NCBI GenBank assembly: GCA_965227145.1
Contig: OZ245730.1
Coordinates: forward strand, 2,604,001 to 2,668,000
Reading direction: 5' to 3'
Length of the DNA stretch: 64,000 nt
Origin: JACKAQ01 sp965227145
Lineage (GTDB): Bacteria > Calditrichota > Calditrichia > RBG-13-44-9 > J075
Made by a program: the position numbers and the translations under genes
In this document: in pieces, positions 35,524-44,590 of the stretch
Numbering within the stretch: position 1 is the first letter of the stretch
Layout: each line of letters starts with the position of its first letter
The notes under the pieces: model-generated
The model's database searches: none
The model's input: only the letters and a program-made list of their open reading frames with translations
What the model was told of the DNA's origin: nothing

Positions 35524-36742
35524 CACTCCCCTCCCCTTTTTTCTGCGCGATCAGCGCGTCAAAAATGGCGCGGGAAACGTCCAGTTTATATTGTTGGGCA
35601 ATTTTCGCGGAATCGTTTTTTCCGATGATCGTTACAACATTTGTATCACCGGCAAAGGCAGCGCCGGATTCGTTGGGATTGTTCAAAACAACCAAATCCA
35701 AATTCTTATTTTTCAATTTGTTACGGGCATTTTTCTCCGGCTGGTCTGTTTCCACGGCAAACCCGACAAATTGCTGATGCGCCTGTTTTTTGCCGCCCAT
35801 CGTTTTGAGCACATCGACCGTGCGATCCATTTCAACGGCAAAATCGCCGTCCTGTTTTTTGATTTTCTGACCGGAGATTTTTTTGGGGCGATAGTCCGCA
35901 ATTGCCGCAGCGCTGATGTAAATATCCGCAGCTTCGATATGTTTTTCAACGGCTTGCAGCATCTCCTGCGCACTGCGAACGGCAATTGACGTAACGCCAA
36001 CCGGCGGTGTCAGTTGCGCCGGACCGTGCACCAAAATCACCGTTGCACCGCGCGCAAACGCTTCCCACGCCAGCGCAAAACCCATTTTTCCGGTGGATCG
36101 ATTGGTAAACATACGCACCGGATCGAGCATTTCTTCGGTTCTGCCGGCGGTGATCAGCACGGTTTTTCCGCGCAAACTTTCCGGCTGCGGATGCGCCGCC
36201 CGATACAAAAATTGGGTGATAAATTCCGGTCGCGCCAGTCGTCCCATCCCGGAATAGCCTTCGGCAAGAAACCCTTCTTCAGGATTGCAAATGAGGTATC
36301 CCCAATCGCGAAGTGTGGCAATATTGCGCTGCATTGCCGGATGAAACCACATGTGATTGTTCATCGCCGGAGCGATCACCGTCGGGCAGTGCATCGCCAG
36401 CAAAGTTGTGGACACAAAATCATCGCCGATGCCGTTAGCCAGTTTGCCGACGATATTCGCAGTCGCCGGAACAATCACGCCCATTTCCGCCCAATCCGCC
36501 GCTTCGATGTGATGCGTCGCCGCAAATTTTTGCGGAAACATATTCGTGTAAACGGGGTGATTCGTCAGCGTTTCGATCGTAAGTTCGGTAATAAATTTGG
36601 TTGCGCCATCGGTCATCATCGCCCGGACATCTGCGCCGTAAGTCACCAAATACCGAATGATTTCGCAAGCTTTGTAAGCCGCGATCCCACCGGTGATGCC
36701 GACCAAAACCCGTTTTTTCTCAAAAATTCCGGTTGGAAACAT
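35516..36742 (-). CDS. coaBC: Bifunctional phosphopantothenoylcysteine decarboxylase / phosphopantothenate-cysteine ligase
   Basis: A 408-aa two-domain enzyme for the second and third steps of coenzyme A synthesis from pantothenate. The N-terminal flavoprotein decarboxylase (CoaC) has GITGGIAAYKACEI, the active-site His in ATHHIEAADWAE, and PAMNNHMW. The C-terminal ligase (CoaB) has VLITAGRTEEMLDPVRMFTNRSTGKMG and the AAIADYRPKK loop. Both halves are intact. The order gmk-coaBC is common in bacteria, but rpoZ usually lies between them and is missing here, with only 15 bp separating the genes. Confidence 0.96.
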   Translation of the reverse strand: MFPTGIFEKKRVLVGITGGIAAYKACEIIRYLVTYGADVRAMMTDGATKFITELTIETLTNHPVYTNMFPQKFAATHHIEAADWAEMGVIVPATANIVGKLANGIGDDFVSTTLLAMHCPTVIAPAMNNHMWFHPAMQRNIATLRDWGYLICNPEEGFLAEGYSGMGRLARPEFITQFLYRAAHPQPESLRGKTVLITAGRTEEMLDPVRMFTNRSTGKMGFALAWEAFARGATVILVHGPAQLTPPVGVTSIAVRSAQEMLQAVEKHIEAADIYISAAAIADYRPKKISGQKIKKQDGDFAVEMDRTVDVLKTMGGKKQAHQQFVGFAVETDQPEKNARNKLKNKNLDLVVLNNPNESGAAFAGDTNVVTIIGKNDSAKIAQQYKLDVSRAIFDALIAQKKGEGSDE

Positions 36743-36757
36743 AGTTGCGTCCGTGGT

Positions 36758-37324
36758 TTACGAGCGAATCAATCGCTCAATTTCGATGATGGTTTGCTGC
36801 AAATCGTCGTTGATCACCTGCACGTCAAACGATTCGCCTTTGGTGTATTCCAGCGGCAGCCGCTGCAGTCGCCGCTCAATCGATTCGCTGGTTTCTGTTT
36901 TGCGATTGCGCAGGCGCGTTTTCAACGCGTCGATCGATGGCGGTTTGATAAAAATCAGCAGCGCCGTTGGAAAATTTTGTTTGATATTCAACGCGCCGTT
37001 GACATCGATGTCCAGCAAGACCGTTTTTCCGGCGTCCAGAAATTGCTCGATGGTCGAGCGAAGCGTGCCGTAATAATTTCCGTGAACTTCCTCAAATTCC
37101 AGAAATTCACCGCGTTCGGCGCGCGCCAAAAAATCGGCTGTATCGAGAAAAAAGTAATCAACACCATCTTTTTCCGAAAACCGCGGCGCGCGCGTGGTGG
37201 CGGAAATCGATAATCGAAAATCCGGATTTCGTTCCAGTAAATGTTTGCAAATAGTGGACTTACCTGCCCCGGACGGCGCAGAAAGCGCAATCAGTTTTCC
37301 CTTATTTATGTCTGCCATTCCCAT
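36758..37324 (-). CDS. gmk: Guanylate kinase
   Basis: A 188-aa enzyme that converts GMP and ATP into GDP and ADP. Walker A SAPSGAGKSTI is near the N-terminus, then SISATTRAPRFSEKDGVDYFFL, the GMP-binding EFEEVHGNYYGTL and DIDVNGALNIKQ. Length is close to the usual 190-205 aa. The first ATG is at 37324; a second in-frame ATG at 37318 gives MADINKGK and is equally plausible. The gene starts 5 bp after the purE stop, within the purK-purE-gmk-coaBC-udg-dnaB run. Confidence 0.96.
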   Translation of the reverse strand: MGMADINKGKLIALSAPSGAGKSTICKHLLERNPDFRLSISATTRAPRFSEKDGVDYFFLDTADFLARAERGEFLEFEEVHGNYYGTLRSTIEQFLDAGKTVLLDIDVNGALNIKQNFPTALLIFIKPPSIDALKTRLRNRKTETSESIERRLQRLPLEYTKGESFDVQVINDDLQQTIIEIERLIRS

Positions 37325-37329
37325 CCCGT

Positions 37330-37824
37330 TTATTGATTGTTTTCCATTTTTTCGGCTTTGGCGATGACCGTTTCCTTCATTTCAGAGCGATATTTTTTTA
37401 CGTTTTCGCGAATTTTTGGATCGCTGATTCCCAAAATTTGCGCTGCCAAAATGCCCGCATTTTTGGAATTGTTGATTGCCACTGTCGCCACCGGAATGCC
37501 GGCGGGCATCTGCACAATCGACAGCAGCGAATCCATTCCGCTGAGCGCGCTCGATTTCACCGGAACACCGATCACTGGCAACGCCGACAGCGACGCAACC
37601 ATTCCCGGCAAATGTGCCGCACCGCCGGCACCGGCGATAATTATCTGCAAACCACGTTTTTCTGCAGTTTGGGCGTATTCAAACAATCGCTCCGGCGTGC
37701 GATGGGCGGAAACAATCGTCATTTCGAACGGAACGCCAAATTGGGTGAGCATTTCCGCAGCGCCTTCCATCGCCGGCAAATCGGAATCGCTGCCCATAAT
37801 GATGCCTACTTTTGGATCTGCCAT
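37330..37824 (-). CDS. purE: N5-carboxyaminoimidazole ribonucleotide mutase (PurE class I)
   Basis: A 164-aa enzyme that moves the carboxyl group of N5-CAIR to give CAIR in purine synthesis. It has the class I signature: VGIIMGSDSDLPAMEGAA, VSAHRTPERLFEYA (catalytic His), AGAGGAAHLPGMVAS and PVIGVPVKSSALSGMDSLLS. It works after PurK, whose gene lies immediately upstream with a 3-bp gap. That pairing confirms the class I assignment over the class II AIR carboxylase. Confidence 0.97.
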   Translation of the reverse strand: MADPKVGIIMGSDSDLPAMEGAAEMLTQFGVPFEMTIVSAHRTPERLFEYAQTAEKRGLQIIIAGAGGAAHLPGMVASLSALPVIGVPVKSSALSGMDSLLSIVQMPAGIPVATVAINNSKNAGILAAQILGISDPKIRENVKKYRSEMKETVIAKAEKMENNQ

Positions 37825-37827
37825 TTT

Positions 37828-38988
37828 TTATTTTCCCTTTGATTTGATATGCAATATTTCTTTGACGCGAAAGGCGTTTTGCAGCGCTTTTTCCACCGTA
37901 TCGGCGATGATCGTCACATGTCCCATTTTGCGAAACGGGCGCGTTTCGGCTTTGCCGTAGAGATGAAAAAATACGCCCGGAATTGCCAGTGATTCGCGCA
38001 ATCCGGTGATCAGCGGCGTGCCGGAAAATCCCGGATCACCCAACAAATTGATCATCACTGCAGGTTTGTGCTGCTCGGTTGAGCCGAGCGGCAAATCGCA
38101 GATTGCCCGGATGTGCTGTTGAAACTGGCTGGTCACACATGCTTCAATCGTGAAATGCCCGGAATTGTGCGGTCGCGGTGCGATTTCGTTGAGTAAAATA
38201 TTACCGGATTTGTTGAGAAACAGCTCCACCGCAAAAATCCCCACACCATCCAGCGCTTCGATTGCGGCGATGGCGATATCGCAGGATTTTTGGGCGATTT
38301 CGTCGCTGATTCGCGCCGGTGAAACCAGATAATCGAGGATATTTGCCGCTTCGTCAAACACCATTTCCACCACCGGATAGGTGCGCACCTCGCCGCTGTG
38401 GCTGCGGGCAACCAGCACTGCCAGCTCTTTTTCGATGTCCACAACTTCCTCAAACATGGACGGAACCGGCATAATTTTTCCAAAATCCGCTGCGTTGTCG
38501 ATGCGCTGAACGCCGCGTCCGTCGTATCCGCCGCGCCGGGCTTTTTGCACCAATGGCAAGCCAAATTTTTGGACAATTTCGGGTGTCGGTTCGTCAATCT
38601 TTTCGAATTTTGGTACCGGAATATGATGGTTTTGGAGCGTTTGTTTTTGCACCAATTTATCCTGAATAATTTCCAATAATTGGGGTGACGGATAAATGTT
38701 GTGACCCTCTTTTTCCAAAGATTTCAACACGACTGTATCGGTGTGTTCGATATCGTAAGTGGTTACATCACAACGGTTTACCAACTCTGTCAACGCAGCT
38801 TCGTCATACAATGAACCGACAATCTGGTGATCCGCCAGTGAGCTGGCCGGTGCATCGTCCGTTGCTTCCAAAATCGTAAAATCGAAGCCCATCAATTTGG
38901 TTCCGGTGATCATCATTCGTGCGAGTTGACCGCCGCCGATAATCCCAATATGCATCAACGGATATTGTATTTCGTCATTCATTTTCAT
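37828..38988 (-). CDS. purK: N5-carboxyaminoimidazole ribonucleotide synthase
   Basis: A 386-aa ATP-grasp enzyme that joins bicarbonate to AIR. The N-terminal nucleotide-binding motif is HIGIIGGGQLARMM; the ATP-grasp domain follows with PLVQKARRGGYDGRGV, FEEVVDIEKELAVLVARS and NEIAPRPHNSGHFTIEACVTSQFQQ. Three in-frame ATGs are possible (38988, 38982, 38955). I chose 38988 because its ATGA overlaps the stop of the upstream membrane-protein gene, which suggests translational coupling. The third would start directly at MHIGIIGGG and matches many homologues, so the N-terminus is uncertain by up to 11 residues. Confidence 0.95.
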   Translation of the reverse strand: MKMNDEIQYPLMHIGIIGGGQLARMMITGTKLMGFDFTILEATDDAPASSLADHQIVGSLYDEAALTELVNRCDVTTYDIEHTDTVVLKSLEKEGHNIYPSPQLLEIIQDKLVQKQTLQNHHIPVPKFEKIDEPTPEIVQKFGLPLVQKARRGGYDGRGVQRIDNAADFGKIMPVPSMFEEVVDIEKELAVLVARSHSGEVRTYPVVEMVFDEAANILDYLVSPARISDEIAQKSCDIAIAAIEALDGVGIFAVELFLNKSGNILLNEIAPRPHNSGHFTIEACVTSQFQQHIRAICDLPLGSTEQHKPAVMINLLGDPGFSGTPLITGLRESLAIPGVFFHLYGKAETRPFRKMGHVTIIADTVEKALQNAFRVKEILHIKSKGK

Positions 38989-39536
38989 TGCGATTTCGTG
39001 TTCATTTTTATGATGATTGTTGCGGTTGCTCCGCTCAAAATATAAAGAATGCCCAGCCCAACCAGCGCAAATTTCAGCGCCGCTGCCCAAAACGCAATTT
39101 GTGGCAAAGCTGAATATTGCGAACCGAATAACAGGTTGATTAGCGCAGTATTTTCGATGGCATCCAGCAGCCCCGCAACGATTTGCGAACCCGCCAGCCA
39201 CATACCGGTTTTTTGCATCAAATTATTGCTATTTTTCCAGCGAAAGTTGGCAATATTCACACAAAGCAACGCCAGCAAAGTGGCATAAGCTGTCAGAAAA
39301 AGATAATCGATGCCCAAACTAAACGCCGCATATTGCCGCGCTTCCGGCGACCACGATTCGATAATTGCAGCCGTTTTGGACAGATCGCCACCAAATTCAA
39401 ACGATACAATTCCAGATGGCGATACGCTGTTTTTTAACGGTTTATCTACCGTTCGCATCACGACAATCAGCGCGATAACCAGCAATATCAACGGGATCAG
39501 AACTCTTTTTTCACCGCTCAAACCAACGATATTCAT
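38985..39536 (-). CDS. Four-helix integral membrane protein of unknown function
   Basis: A 183-aa inner-membrane protein with about four hydrophobic segments (near residues 12-28, 70-92, 107-128 and 150-173). The conserved-looking stretch SPSGIVSFEFGGDLSKTAAIIESW lies between the first two, and GIDYLFLTAYATLLALLC begins the second. I have seen this pattern in uncharacterised membrane proteins of several phyla but can assign no role. It heads the purK-purE-gmk run and overlaps purK by 4 nt. The ATG at 39536 is preceded by AAAGG at a rather long distance; a TTG at 39575 is an alternative. Confidence 0.8.
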   Translation of the reverse strand: MNIVGLSGEKRVLIPLILLVIALIVVMRTVDKPLKNSVSPSGIVSFEFGGDLSKTAAIIESWSPEARQYAAFSLGIDYLFLTAYATLLALLCVNIANFRWKNSNNLMQKTGMWLAGSQIVAGLLDAIENTALINLLFGSQYSALPQIAFWAAALKFALVGLGILYILSGATATIIIKMNTKSQ

Positions 39537-39745
39537 CGGGAAATTTTGACCTTTCTTTTCACAAATTCTTCGCAAAAATGGGATAAAAATATAGCTTAAA
39601 AGGTCTCAAATAAAAAGGTAATCGATGAAAAATTTCGGTGGAAAAATGATTTTTTTCTGATGCAAAACTAAATCTTGCAAAGCAAAAAATCGCTTTGTAT
39701 CTTCAAAACCTGCCGCCTGATTATTCACCCGAAAGTGAGATTGCC

Positions 39746-41518
39746 ATGTTTTCACGATTGTCTTTTCTCTTGTTTGTTCCGCTTTTATTTATTTCTGCCG
39801 GCGCCCAAATTCAGGTTGTCGATGTTTCGCCGCGATCGCAACAACTGGATACGCCGATGAATCCTGAAATTTCCATCATGTTTGACCGGGGAATCAATCC
39901 CGGCGATATCACTCCGCAAACGTTCAAAGTCTTTGGGCGATGGACGGGTGTAATTAACGGGATTTGGTCGTTTGCGGAAAACAATCAAAAAGTGGTATTT
40001 CAACCGCAAACGCCGTTCAACGCCGGCGAAATGGTGACGGTGATGCTCGCCAAAGGCATCGGCGCAGCAAATGGCGATACGCTCGAAAAGGGCTATGCCT
40101 GGCAATTTTGGATCAAACCCAACCGAACCACGCTCAAAATGAATGAGATTCAACGAATAGCGGTGCGGCGACCAGGTGAAGGTCATGTTCAGACATACGG
40201 CGCACATGCTGCGGATGTAAATGGCGATGGCTACACCGATTATATGGTGCCAAACGAGGTGTCTAACGATGTGCGAATGTTTCTAAACGACGGCACCGGG
40301 CAATATAGCAATTTCACCGTGCATCCGCTAACCGGCGCAGCGCGACCCAGCACAAACGAATCCGGCGATTTTAACAATGACGGTTTTGTGGATTTTATGG
40401 TCGGAAGCACCCAAAATAATCGCGTTCACGTGTTGCTCGGCGATGGCAGCGGCGGATTTTCAGCAATCAATTCGCTCACCGCCGGAACGGGTGTGCGCGG
40501 GCTAACGCTGCTCGACGTCAACGGCGATGCGGAATTTGATGCGGTTACCGCCAATCGAAATGCCAATAATTTGTCGCTGTTCATCGGAAACGGCAACGGT
40601 GGATTTGCCGATGCGATTACCATTTCGACCAGCCTTTTTCAGGAAACCGGCATTTTTTCGGCGGATGCCAATAACGATGGCATTTTGGATATTTTTGTCG
40701 GTGCGTTCGGTGGAAACGAAATCGCGCTGTTTTTGGGCGATGGCGAGGGCAATTTGACGCTATCGGACAGAACGCCGCTCACCGGCAGTTCGTGGATGAT
40801 CGCCACGGGCGATATCAATGGCGATGGATTTGCAGACGCGGTTTCGGCAAATTCGAACACTAACGAAGTAGCCATTGTTCGCGGTACCGGCAGCGGTGGA
40901 TTGATGCCGGTGACCACTTTTTCGCTCGGTGCACCGTTTGTAATTGCGGTAGATTTGGGCGATCTAGACGGCGATGGCGATCTGGATTTGATAGCCAGCA
41001 GTTACGGCAGCGGTTTTGAATCCGGGGTTTGGACGCTTTATGAAAATGACGGTTCGGGCAATTTTATCAATCCGCAATATTTTGACGCCAGCGAAGCAGC
41101 ATCCTGCGCCGTTTTTCACGATCGCGATAACGATGGCGATCTGGATATCACGGGAATTGATGAAGTTGATGATTTGCTGTTTGTGTTCGAAAACCCGGGA
41201 ATTTCCGTCAGTGTCGATCACCCACTCCCCTCCCCGACTCGCGGATTTGCTTTGCACCAAAATTACCCGAATCCGTTCAATCCATCAACAACTATCGCAT
41301 TTGAAATTCCTGAATTAGCTTTTGTAAAAATTGAAATTGTTGATATCAACGGGCGGTTGGTCAAACAAATGGTAAATGAAACATACGCCGCCGGATTGCA
41401 TCAATTGATCTGGAATGGGGATGATTCTCAAAACAACCCGGTTGCAGCTGGTGTTTATTTTTACAAACTGACGACAAAAAACTATATTGAAACCCGTAAG
41501 CTATTGTTAATAAAGTAA
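39746..41518 (+). CDS. Secreted FG-GAP/VCBS-repeat protein with Ig-like and sorting domains
   Basis: A 590-aa exported protein. A signal peptide (about 1-19) precedes a Big_5 Ig-like domain (VDVSPRSQQLDTPMNPEISIMFDRGI). Five or more FG-GAP repeats follow, each with a calcium-binding DxNxDGxxD pattern (for example DVNGDGYTDYM, DFNNDGFVDFM, DLDGDGDLDLI). They probably fold into a seven-bladed propeller. The C-terminus is a sorting domain (HQNYPNPFNPSTTIAF, ending RKLLLIK). The protein should be displayed or released at the cell surface, where it may bind polymers or partner cells. The gene stands alone before tRNA-Leu. ATG at 39746 was chosen because the signal peptide begins there. Confidence 0.88.
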   Translation: MFSRLSFLLFVPLLFISAGAQIQVVDVSPRSQQLDTPMNPEISIMFDRGINPGDITPQTFKVFGRWTGVINGIWSFAENNQKVVFQPQTPFNAGEMVTVMLAKGIGAANGDTLEKGYAWQFWIKPNRTTLKMNEIQRIAVRRPGEGHVQTYGAHAADVNGDGYTDYMVPNEVSNDVRMFLNDGTGQYSNFTVHPLTGAARPSTNESGDFNNDGFVDFMVGSTQNNRVHVLLGDGSGGFSAINSLTAGTGVRGLTLLDVNGDAEFDAVTANRNANNLSLFIGNGNGGFADAITISTSLFQETGIFSADANNDGILDIFVGAFGGNEIALFLGDGEGNLTLSDRTPLTGSSWMIATGDINGDGFADAVSANSNTNEVAIVRGTGSGGLMPVTTFSLGAPFVIAVDLGDLDGDGDLDLIASSYGSGFESGVWTLYENDGSGNFINPQYFDASEAASCAVFHDRDNDGDLDITGIDEVDDLLFVFENPGISVSVDHPLPSPTRGFALHQNYPNPFNPSTTIAFEIPELAFVKIEIVDINGRLVKQMVNETYAAGLHQLIWNGDDSQNNPVAAGVYFYKLTTKNYIETRKLLLIK

Positions 41519-41589
41519 TTACAAAATATTTTTCCGACACTTGACAAGGTTGCAGAGTTTAACTATATTTGCCCTGCTTTAGACATCAC

Positions 41590-41675
41590 GCCGGAGTGGC
41601 GGAATTGGCAGACGCGCCGGACTCAAAATCCGGTTAGGGTGAAACCTAGTGTGGGTTCGAGTCCCACCTCCGGTA
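41590..41675 (+). tRNA. tRNA-Leu (anticodon CAA)
   Basis: The acceptor stem GCCGGAG pairs with CTCCGGT, including one G-T pair, and the discriminator is A. The anticodon stem CCGGA/TCCGG holds loop CTCAAAA, so the anticodon is CAA (reads UUG). The long variable arm is typical of Leu, and the T-arm GTGGG-TTCGAGT-CCCAC is standard. CCA is not encoded. Confidence 0.95.
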
Positions 41676-41683
41676 CGAACCAC

Positions 41684-41730
41684 AAGGCTGTTTAAGTTCA
41701 ACAATATAAAGAACTTAAACAGCCTTTTTT
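41684..41730 (+). terminator. Strong intrinsic terminator after tRNA-Leu
   Basis: AAGGCTGTTTAAGTTC pairs perfectly with GAACTTAAACAGCCTT (16 bp) around an 11-nt loop and ends in TTTTTT. It starts 9 nt after the tRNA. Confidence 0.9.
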
Positions 41731-41803
41731 ATTTATATGGGTAGCATGCTGGTAACAAAAATATTTGCTTTTTAGCGCTTTTTTATGTTGATCAACATAT
41801 GAC

Positions 41804-41847
41804 AGCTCATCCTAACCGTTATAAAATGGTGGGATGGGCTTTTTTTA
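41804..41847 (+). terminator. Second terminator-like hairpin
   Basis: AGCTCATCC and GGATGGGCT pair with one G-T, followed by TTTTTTT. No gene lies between it and the tRNA terminator, so it may belong to a lost gene. The rest of 41731-42149 is AT-rich and has no open frame I can support. Confidence 0.6.
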
Positions 41848-42020
41848 TGCATAAGCAATTGTTGTTTTTGACAATTCGTCTATTATTTATTGCGGATTAG
41901 AGCTGTTCTCAGTACCTTTTTTATCATAAGACCTATGAACTCGAATTTTGTCAAGAGTTACCATTAATAAATTTTTTGAATGAATTTCTTAATTGGCTGA
42001 TAAACAGTGTTGAGTTGGTC

Positions 42021-42038
42021 CCGAAGGGATGCCTTCGG
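42021..42038. repeat. Short palindrome CCGAAGG-GATG-CCTTCGG
   Basis: A perfect 7-bp hairpin with a 4-nt loop in the leader region of the first DUF4832 gene. Its CCTTCGGC motif recurs near 57481 in a longer palindromic element, which suggests a dispersed repeat family rather than an operator. Confidence 0.45.
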
Positions 42039-42149
42039 CATAAACCGTGTTGTTGGGTTAATCAATTATTTTGAAGAAAATACGGAAACCTTCGAGATGA
42101 TTGACAAATCTGTTTTATAAATTATTGCACCCAGTTTGAGGTTTAGGTT

Positions 42150-44363
42150 ATGAAAAAAGCATATCGAGCGAACAGTATCATATCAATCACCGGTCTGATA
42201 TTGACAAGCTTTTTGTGTGCCACATTTGCGGGGCAGACTCCCGGAAAATCGAATGGTGCGGATGATAAAGAAGTAGCCCCGCTGGTGTTACAGGCGCTTA
42301 ACTTTACAGAGAATCCTGTTGATATCCCGAATCCGGACAGAGGCTTCGAAAGAGGCAATGACGACGCTGCCGGCCGGGGAGCCTTTATCCCTGATAAACC
42401 GGGCGGTTCAAACTATTGGGGGTATATGACAGTTCCGGCAATTGCCAATACAATTTTAGGCCAACCCTTTGAGATGGCTTACGAAATGACCCCACCGATT
42501 TATTTGGGTCCGGAAGGAGTAGGACTTGAGTATTGCAACGTCCCTGTTGAACCCCGCATCGTTCAGTTTTACCTTGTCCTAAATGAATTCTCGTCGAATG
42601 CATGGTGCGATAGCTCCCCGGGCAATCCTGCTGACCATACGCGAGTAGGTGCGGATGGACCCATAACACCCTACGGGCTTGATTTTATAAGAAACCAGCT
42701 TGAATTCATACGATCCAACACCAACAGTGTCGCGCATATACGCGTTTGCTATGACCCAAAAGGCTGGAACCACTTTGTCTGGACTGCAGATAATCTTAAT
42801 TATGAAGACGACGGACCCGCATCCGACAAAGAAAAATACTATTATAAGGCAGACTATGATAAACCGGTTACGGCTGAAAATCGTGCGGCTCACATTGCCA
42901 AACCAGTCGCTGGGACATGGAGAGGATCTTCGCCCATATTCAGAATGTGTACCGTGCCCGGGTTTACAGATATAAATTGGGTACAGTATCATTATCAACA
43001 GCTCAAGCCAATTTTCCAGGAATACTCAGACATTATATGGGCATTTGATTCGGGCACATTTGGGCCATGGGGTGAAACCCACTCAAATTATGATGCGGAA
43101 GTACCGGGCCACTACAAGATCATTTTAGATGCACTGCTGGACGCAGTTCCCGATAGTAAACCGATCATGACGCATATTGGCGGGTTCCTGGATTGGTATA
43201 ACCGCACATATAATACGACGTATGACTTTGGTACACTGGACAGCTTCCCCACCCCGGTGCGCGGAACGCCTGAGGCGCGTTTCGGTATGTTCGACGATTC
43301 GAATGGTTGGTCAGCAGACGAATATTCTTATGGTGACAATGGCTCATTGACCGAAGGATACAGAATGCTGGCGCATGATCCGATTTTGCCGGGATATAAT
43401 CCAAACGGCGTGGATCCGTCACTAACGCGGCCCGGCGTATCACCGGTTATCGGGTTTAATGATTCCGGAACCAACAGGCTTGTAGCCGTCCCGGAAGCGT
43501 TAGATGATTCACGGTGGCGGGGCGTATATTTCATTGATTGGGATCGTACCAAAGTGATGAACTTCCTCGGAAAAATGTCTGTCTATGGCGGTGAACAAAT
43601 CGCTGAAGAGCCTGCCTCCGGCACCAATGGCGGCTATGTTCCCGTCGGCGAACGCCTGGAAAACCCTTTTAACGACGTCATTTTACGATTCCCTTCCATG
43701 TTCTATGAACACAGTATTTCCAAATGGACCTACATGTGTATGCAGCAGGGTCCGGGAAGATTTAAGTCGCGGGCAGATTTTCCTTATACACGAGAAAGCA
43801 TTGCGGTGAAAATAACGTACCCGTGGAGTGGGCAAACAGTACAGGTGCTCTACGACCCGGTATATGAAGGCCAAAGCGCATTGGCATATTACCGCGACAG
43901 AATGGGCTACCGGCTGGTGCTGCGCGAGGCAAAGGCAAGTGAATGGGTAAAAAAGAATGGCACCCTAAAGTTCGAAGGGAAGATCCAAAACGTCGGCTGG
44001 GGTGTTATTTTTAACAAAAAGGCCGTGAAGGTCATTCTGAAATCCAAATCCAATGGGTTTGTATCCAATGCGGTACTTACGACCATTGACCCGTATGACT
44101 GGCAGCCAGCTGAGGTGGGTCCGAATGGTGCAATGCCGGACTCCAGGGCAACGAATACCGCTGCATGGCACGATGTAAACTTCTCCATTAACATGGACGC
44201 ATTTGGTGATGTGCCTCCCGGTAACTATGATATTTACCTGAAGATCAATGATCCGAAAGAACAAAGCGCAAACAAACGCTCCATACGGTTTGCAAATAAG
44301 GGAAACAGTTGGAATGCTGACCTCGGTGCAAACTTGATCGGTTCAACCAGAGTTGCCCCTTAG
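42150..44363 (+). CDS. Secreted DUF4874/DUF4832 protein (copy 1)
   Basis: A 737-aa exported protein. A signal peptide (to about residue 28) is followed by the DUF4874 start ENPVDIPNPDRGFERG, a probable TIM-barrel-like domain (INWVQYHYQQLKPIFQEYSDIIWAFDSGTFGPWGETHS), and the DUF4832 domain (RFGMFDDSNGW onward). The C-terminal beta-sandwich contains GYRLVLREAKASE and ends with NLIGSTRVAP. No function is established for the family; it is suspected to act on polysaccharides because of its fold and neighbours. A second copy at 46205 is clearly paralogous but 160 residues shorter. A GH114-like gene lies between them. Confidence 0.85.
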   Translation: MKKAYRANSIISITGLILTSFLCATFAGQTPGKSNGADDKEVAPLVLQALNFTENPVDIPNPDRGFERGNDDAAGRGAFIPDKPGGSNYWGYMTVPAIANTILGQPFEMAYEMTPPIYLGPEGVGLEYCNVPVEPRIVQFYLVLNEFSSNAWCDSSPGNPADHTRVGADGPITPYGLDFIRNQLEFIRSNTNSVAHIRVCYDPKGWNHFVWTADNLNYEDDGPASDKEKYYYKADYDKPVTAENRAAHIAKPVAGTWRGSSPIFRMCTVPGFTDINWVQYHYQQLKPIFQEYSDIIWAFDSGTFGPWGETHSNYDAEVPGHYKIILDALLDAVPDSKPIMTHIGGFLDWYNRTYNTTYDFGTLDSFPTPVRGTPEARFGMFDDSNGWSADEYSYGDNGSLTEGYRMLAHDPILPGYNPNGVDPSLTRPGVSPVIGFNDSGTNRLVAVPEALDDSRWRGVYFIDWDRTKVMNFLGKMSVYGGEQIAEEPASGTNGGYVPVGERLENPFNDVILRFPSMFYEHSISKWTYMCMQQGPGRFKSRADFPYTRESIAVKITYPWSGQTVQVLYDPVYEGQSALAYYRDRMGYRLVLREAKASEWVKKNGTLKFEGKIQNVGWGVIFNKKAVKVILKSKSNGFVSNAVLTTIDPYDWQPAEVGPNGAMPDSRATNTAAWHDVNFSINMDAFGDVPPGNYDIYLKINDPKEQSANKRSIRFANKGNSWNADLGANLIGSTRVAP

Positions 44364-44441
44364 ATTTCACCGACTGAAGCGAAAGAAAATGAGCAATAAT
44401 TAAATAATACCAATTACGGGTTGAGATTTTGCATTTCTAAA

Positions 44442-44513
44442 CATCCCCCTTAGTCCCCCTTCAAAGGGGGAAACGCTCAAAAGTCCCCCTTTGAAGGGGG
44501 ATATAGGGGGATG
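44442..44513. repeat. Nested palindromic repeat of the CCCCCTTCAAAGGGGG type
   Basis: Two copies of an 18-bp palindrome (TCCCCCTTCAAAGGGGGA and its inverse) stand 12 bp apart. They are enclosed by CATCCCCCT and AGGGGGATG, so the whole 72 bp folds into one large cruciform. The form is that of a REP or MITE-like element; I see no coding capacity. It lies in the 227-bp gap before the GH114-like gene. Confidence 0.75.
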
Positions 44514-44590
44514 TCTGGCGCGGAATTTCGCAAATTCGAGTACATTTCGTACCAACTCTTACTTCGCATAAACAACCTAAAGGAAACATC

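Noticed and set aside
36014..37213. 399-codon plus-strand frame across coaBC and gmk
   Set aside because: It is antisense to two clear housekeeping genes and rich in His, Arg and Phe in shadow-frame fashion.
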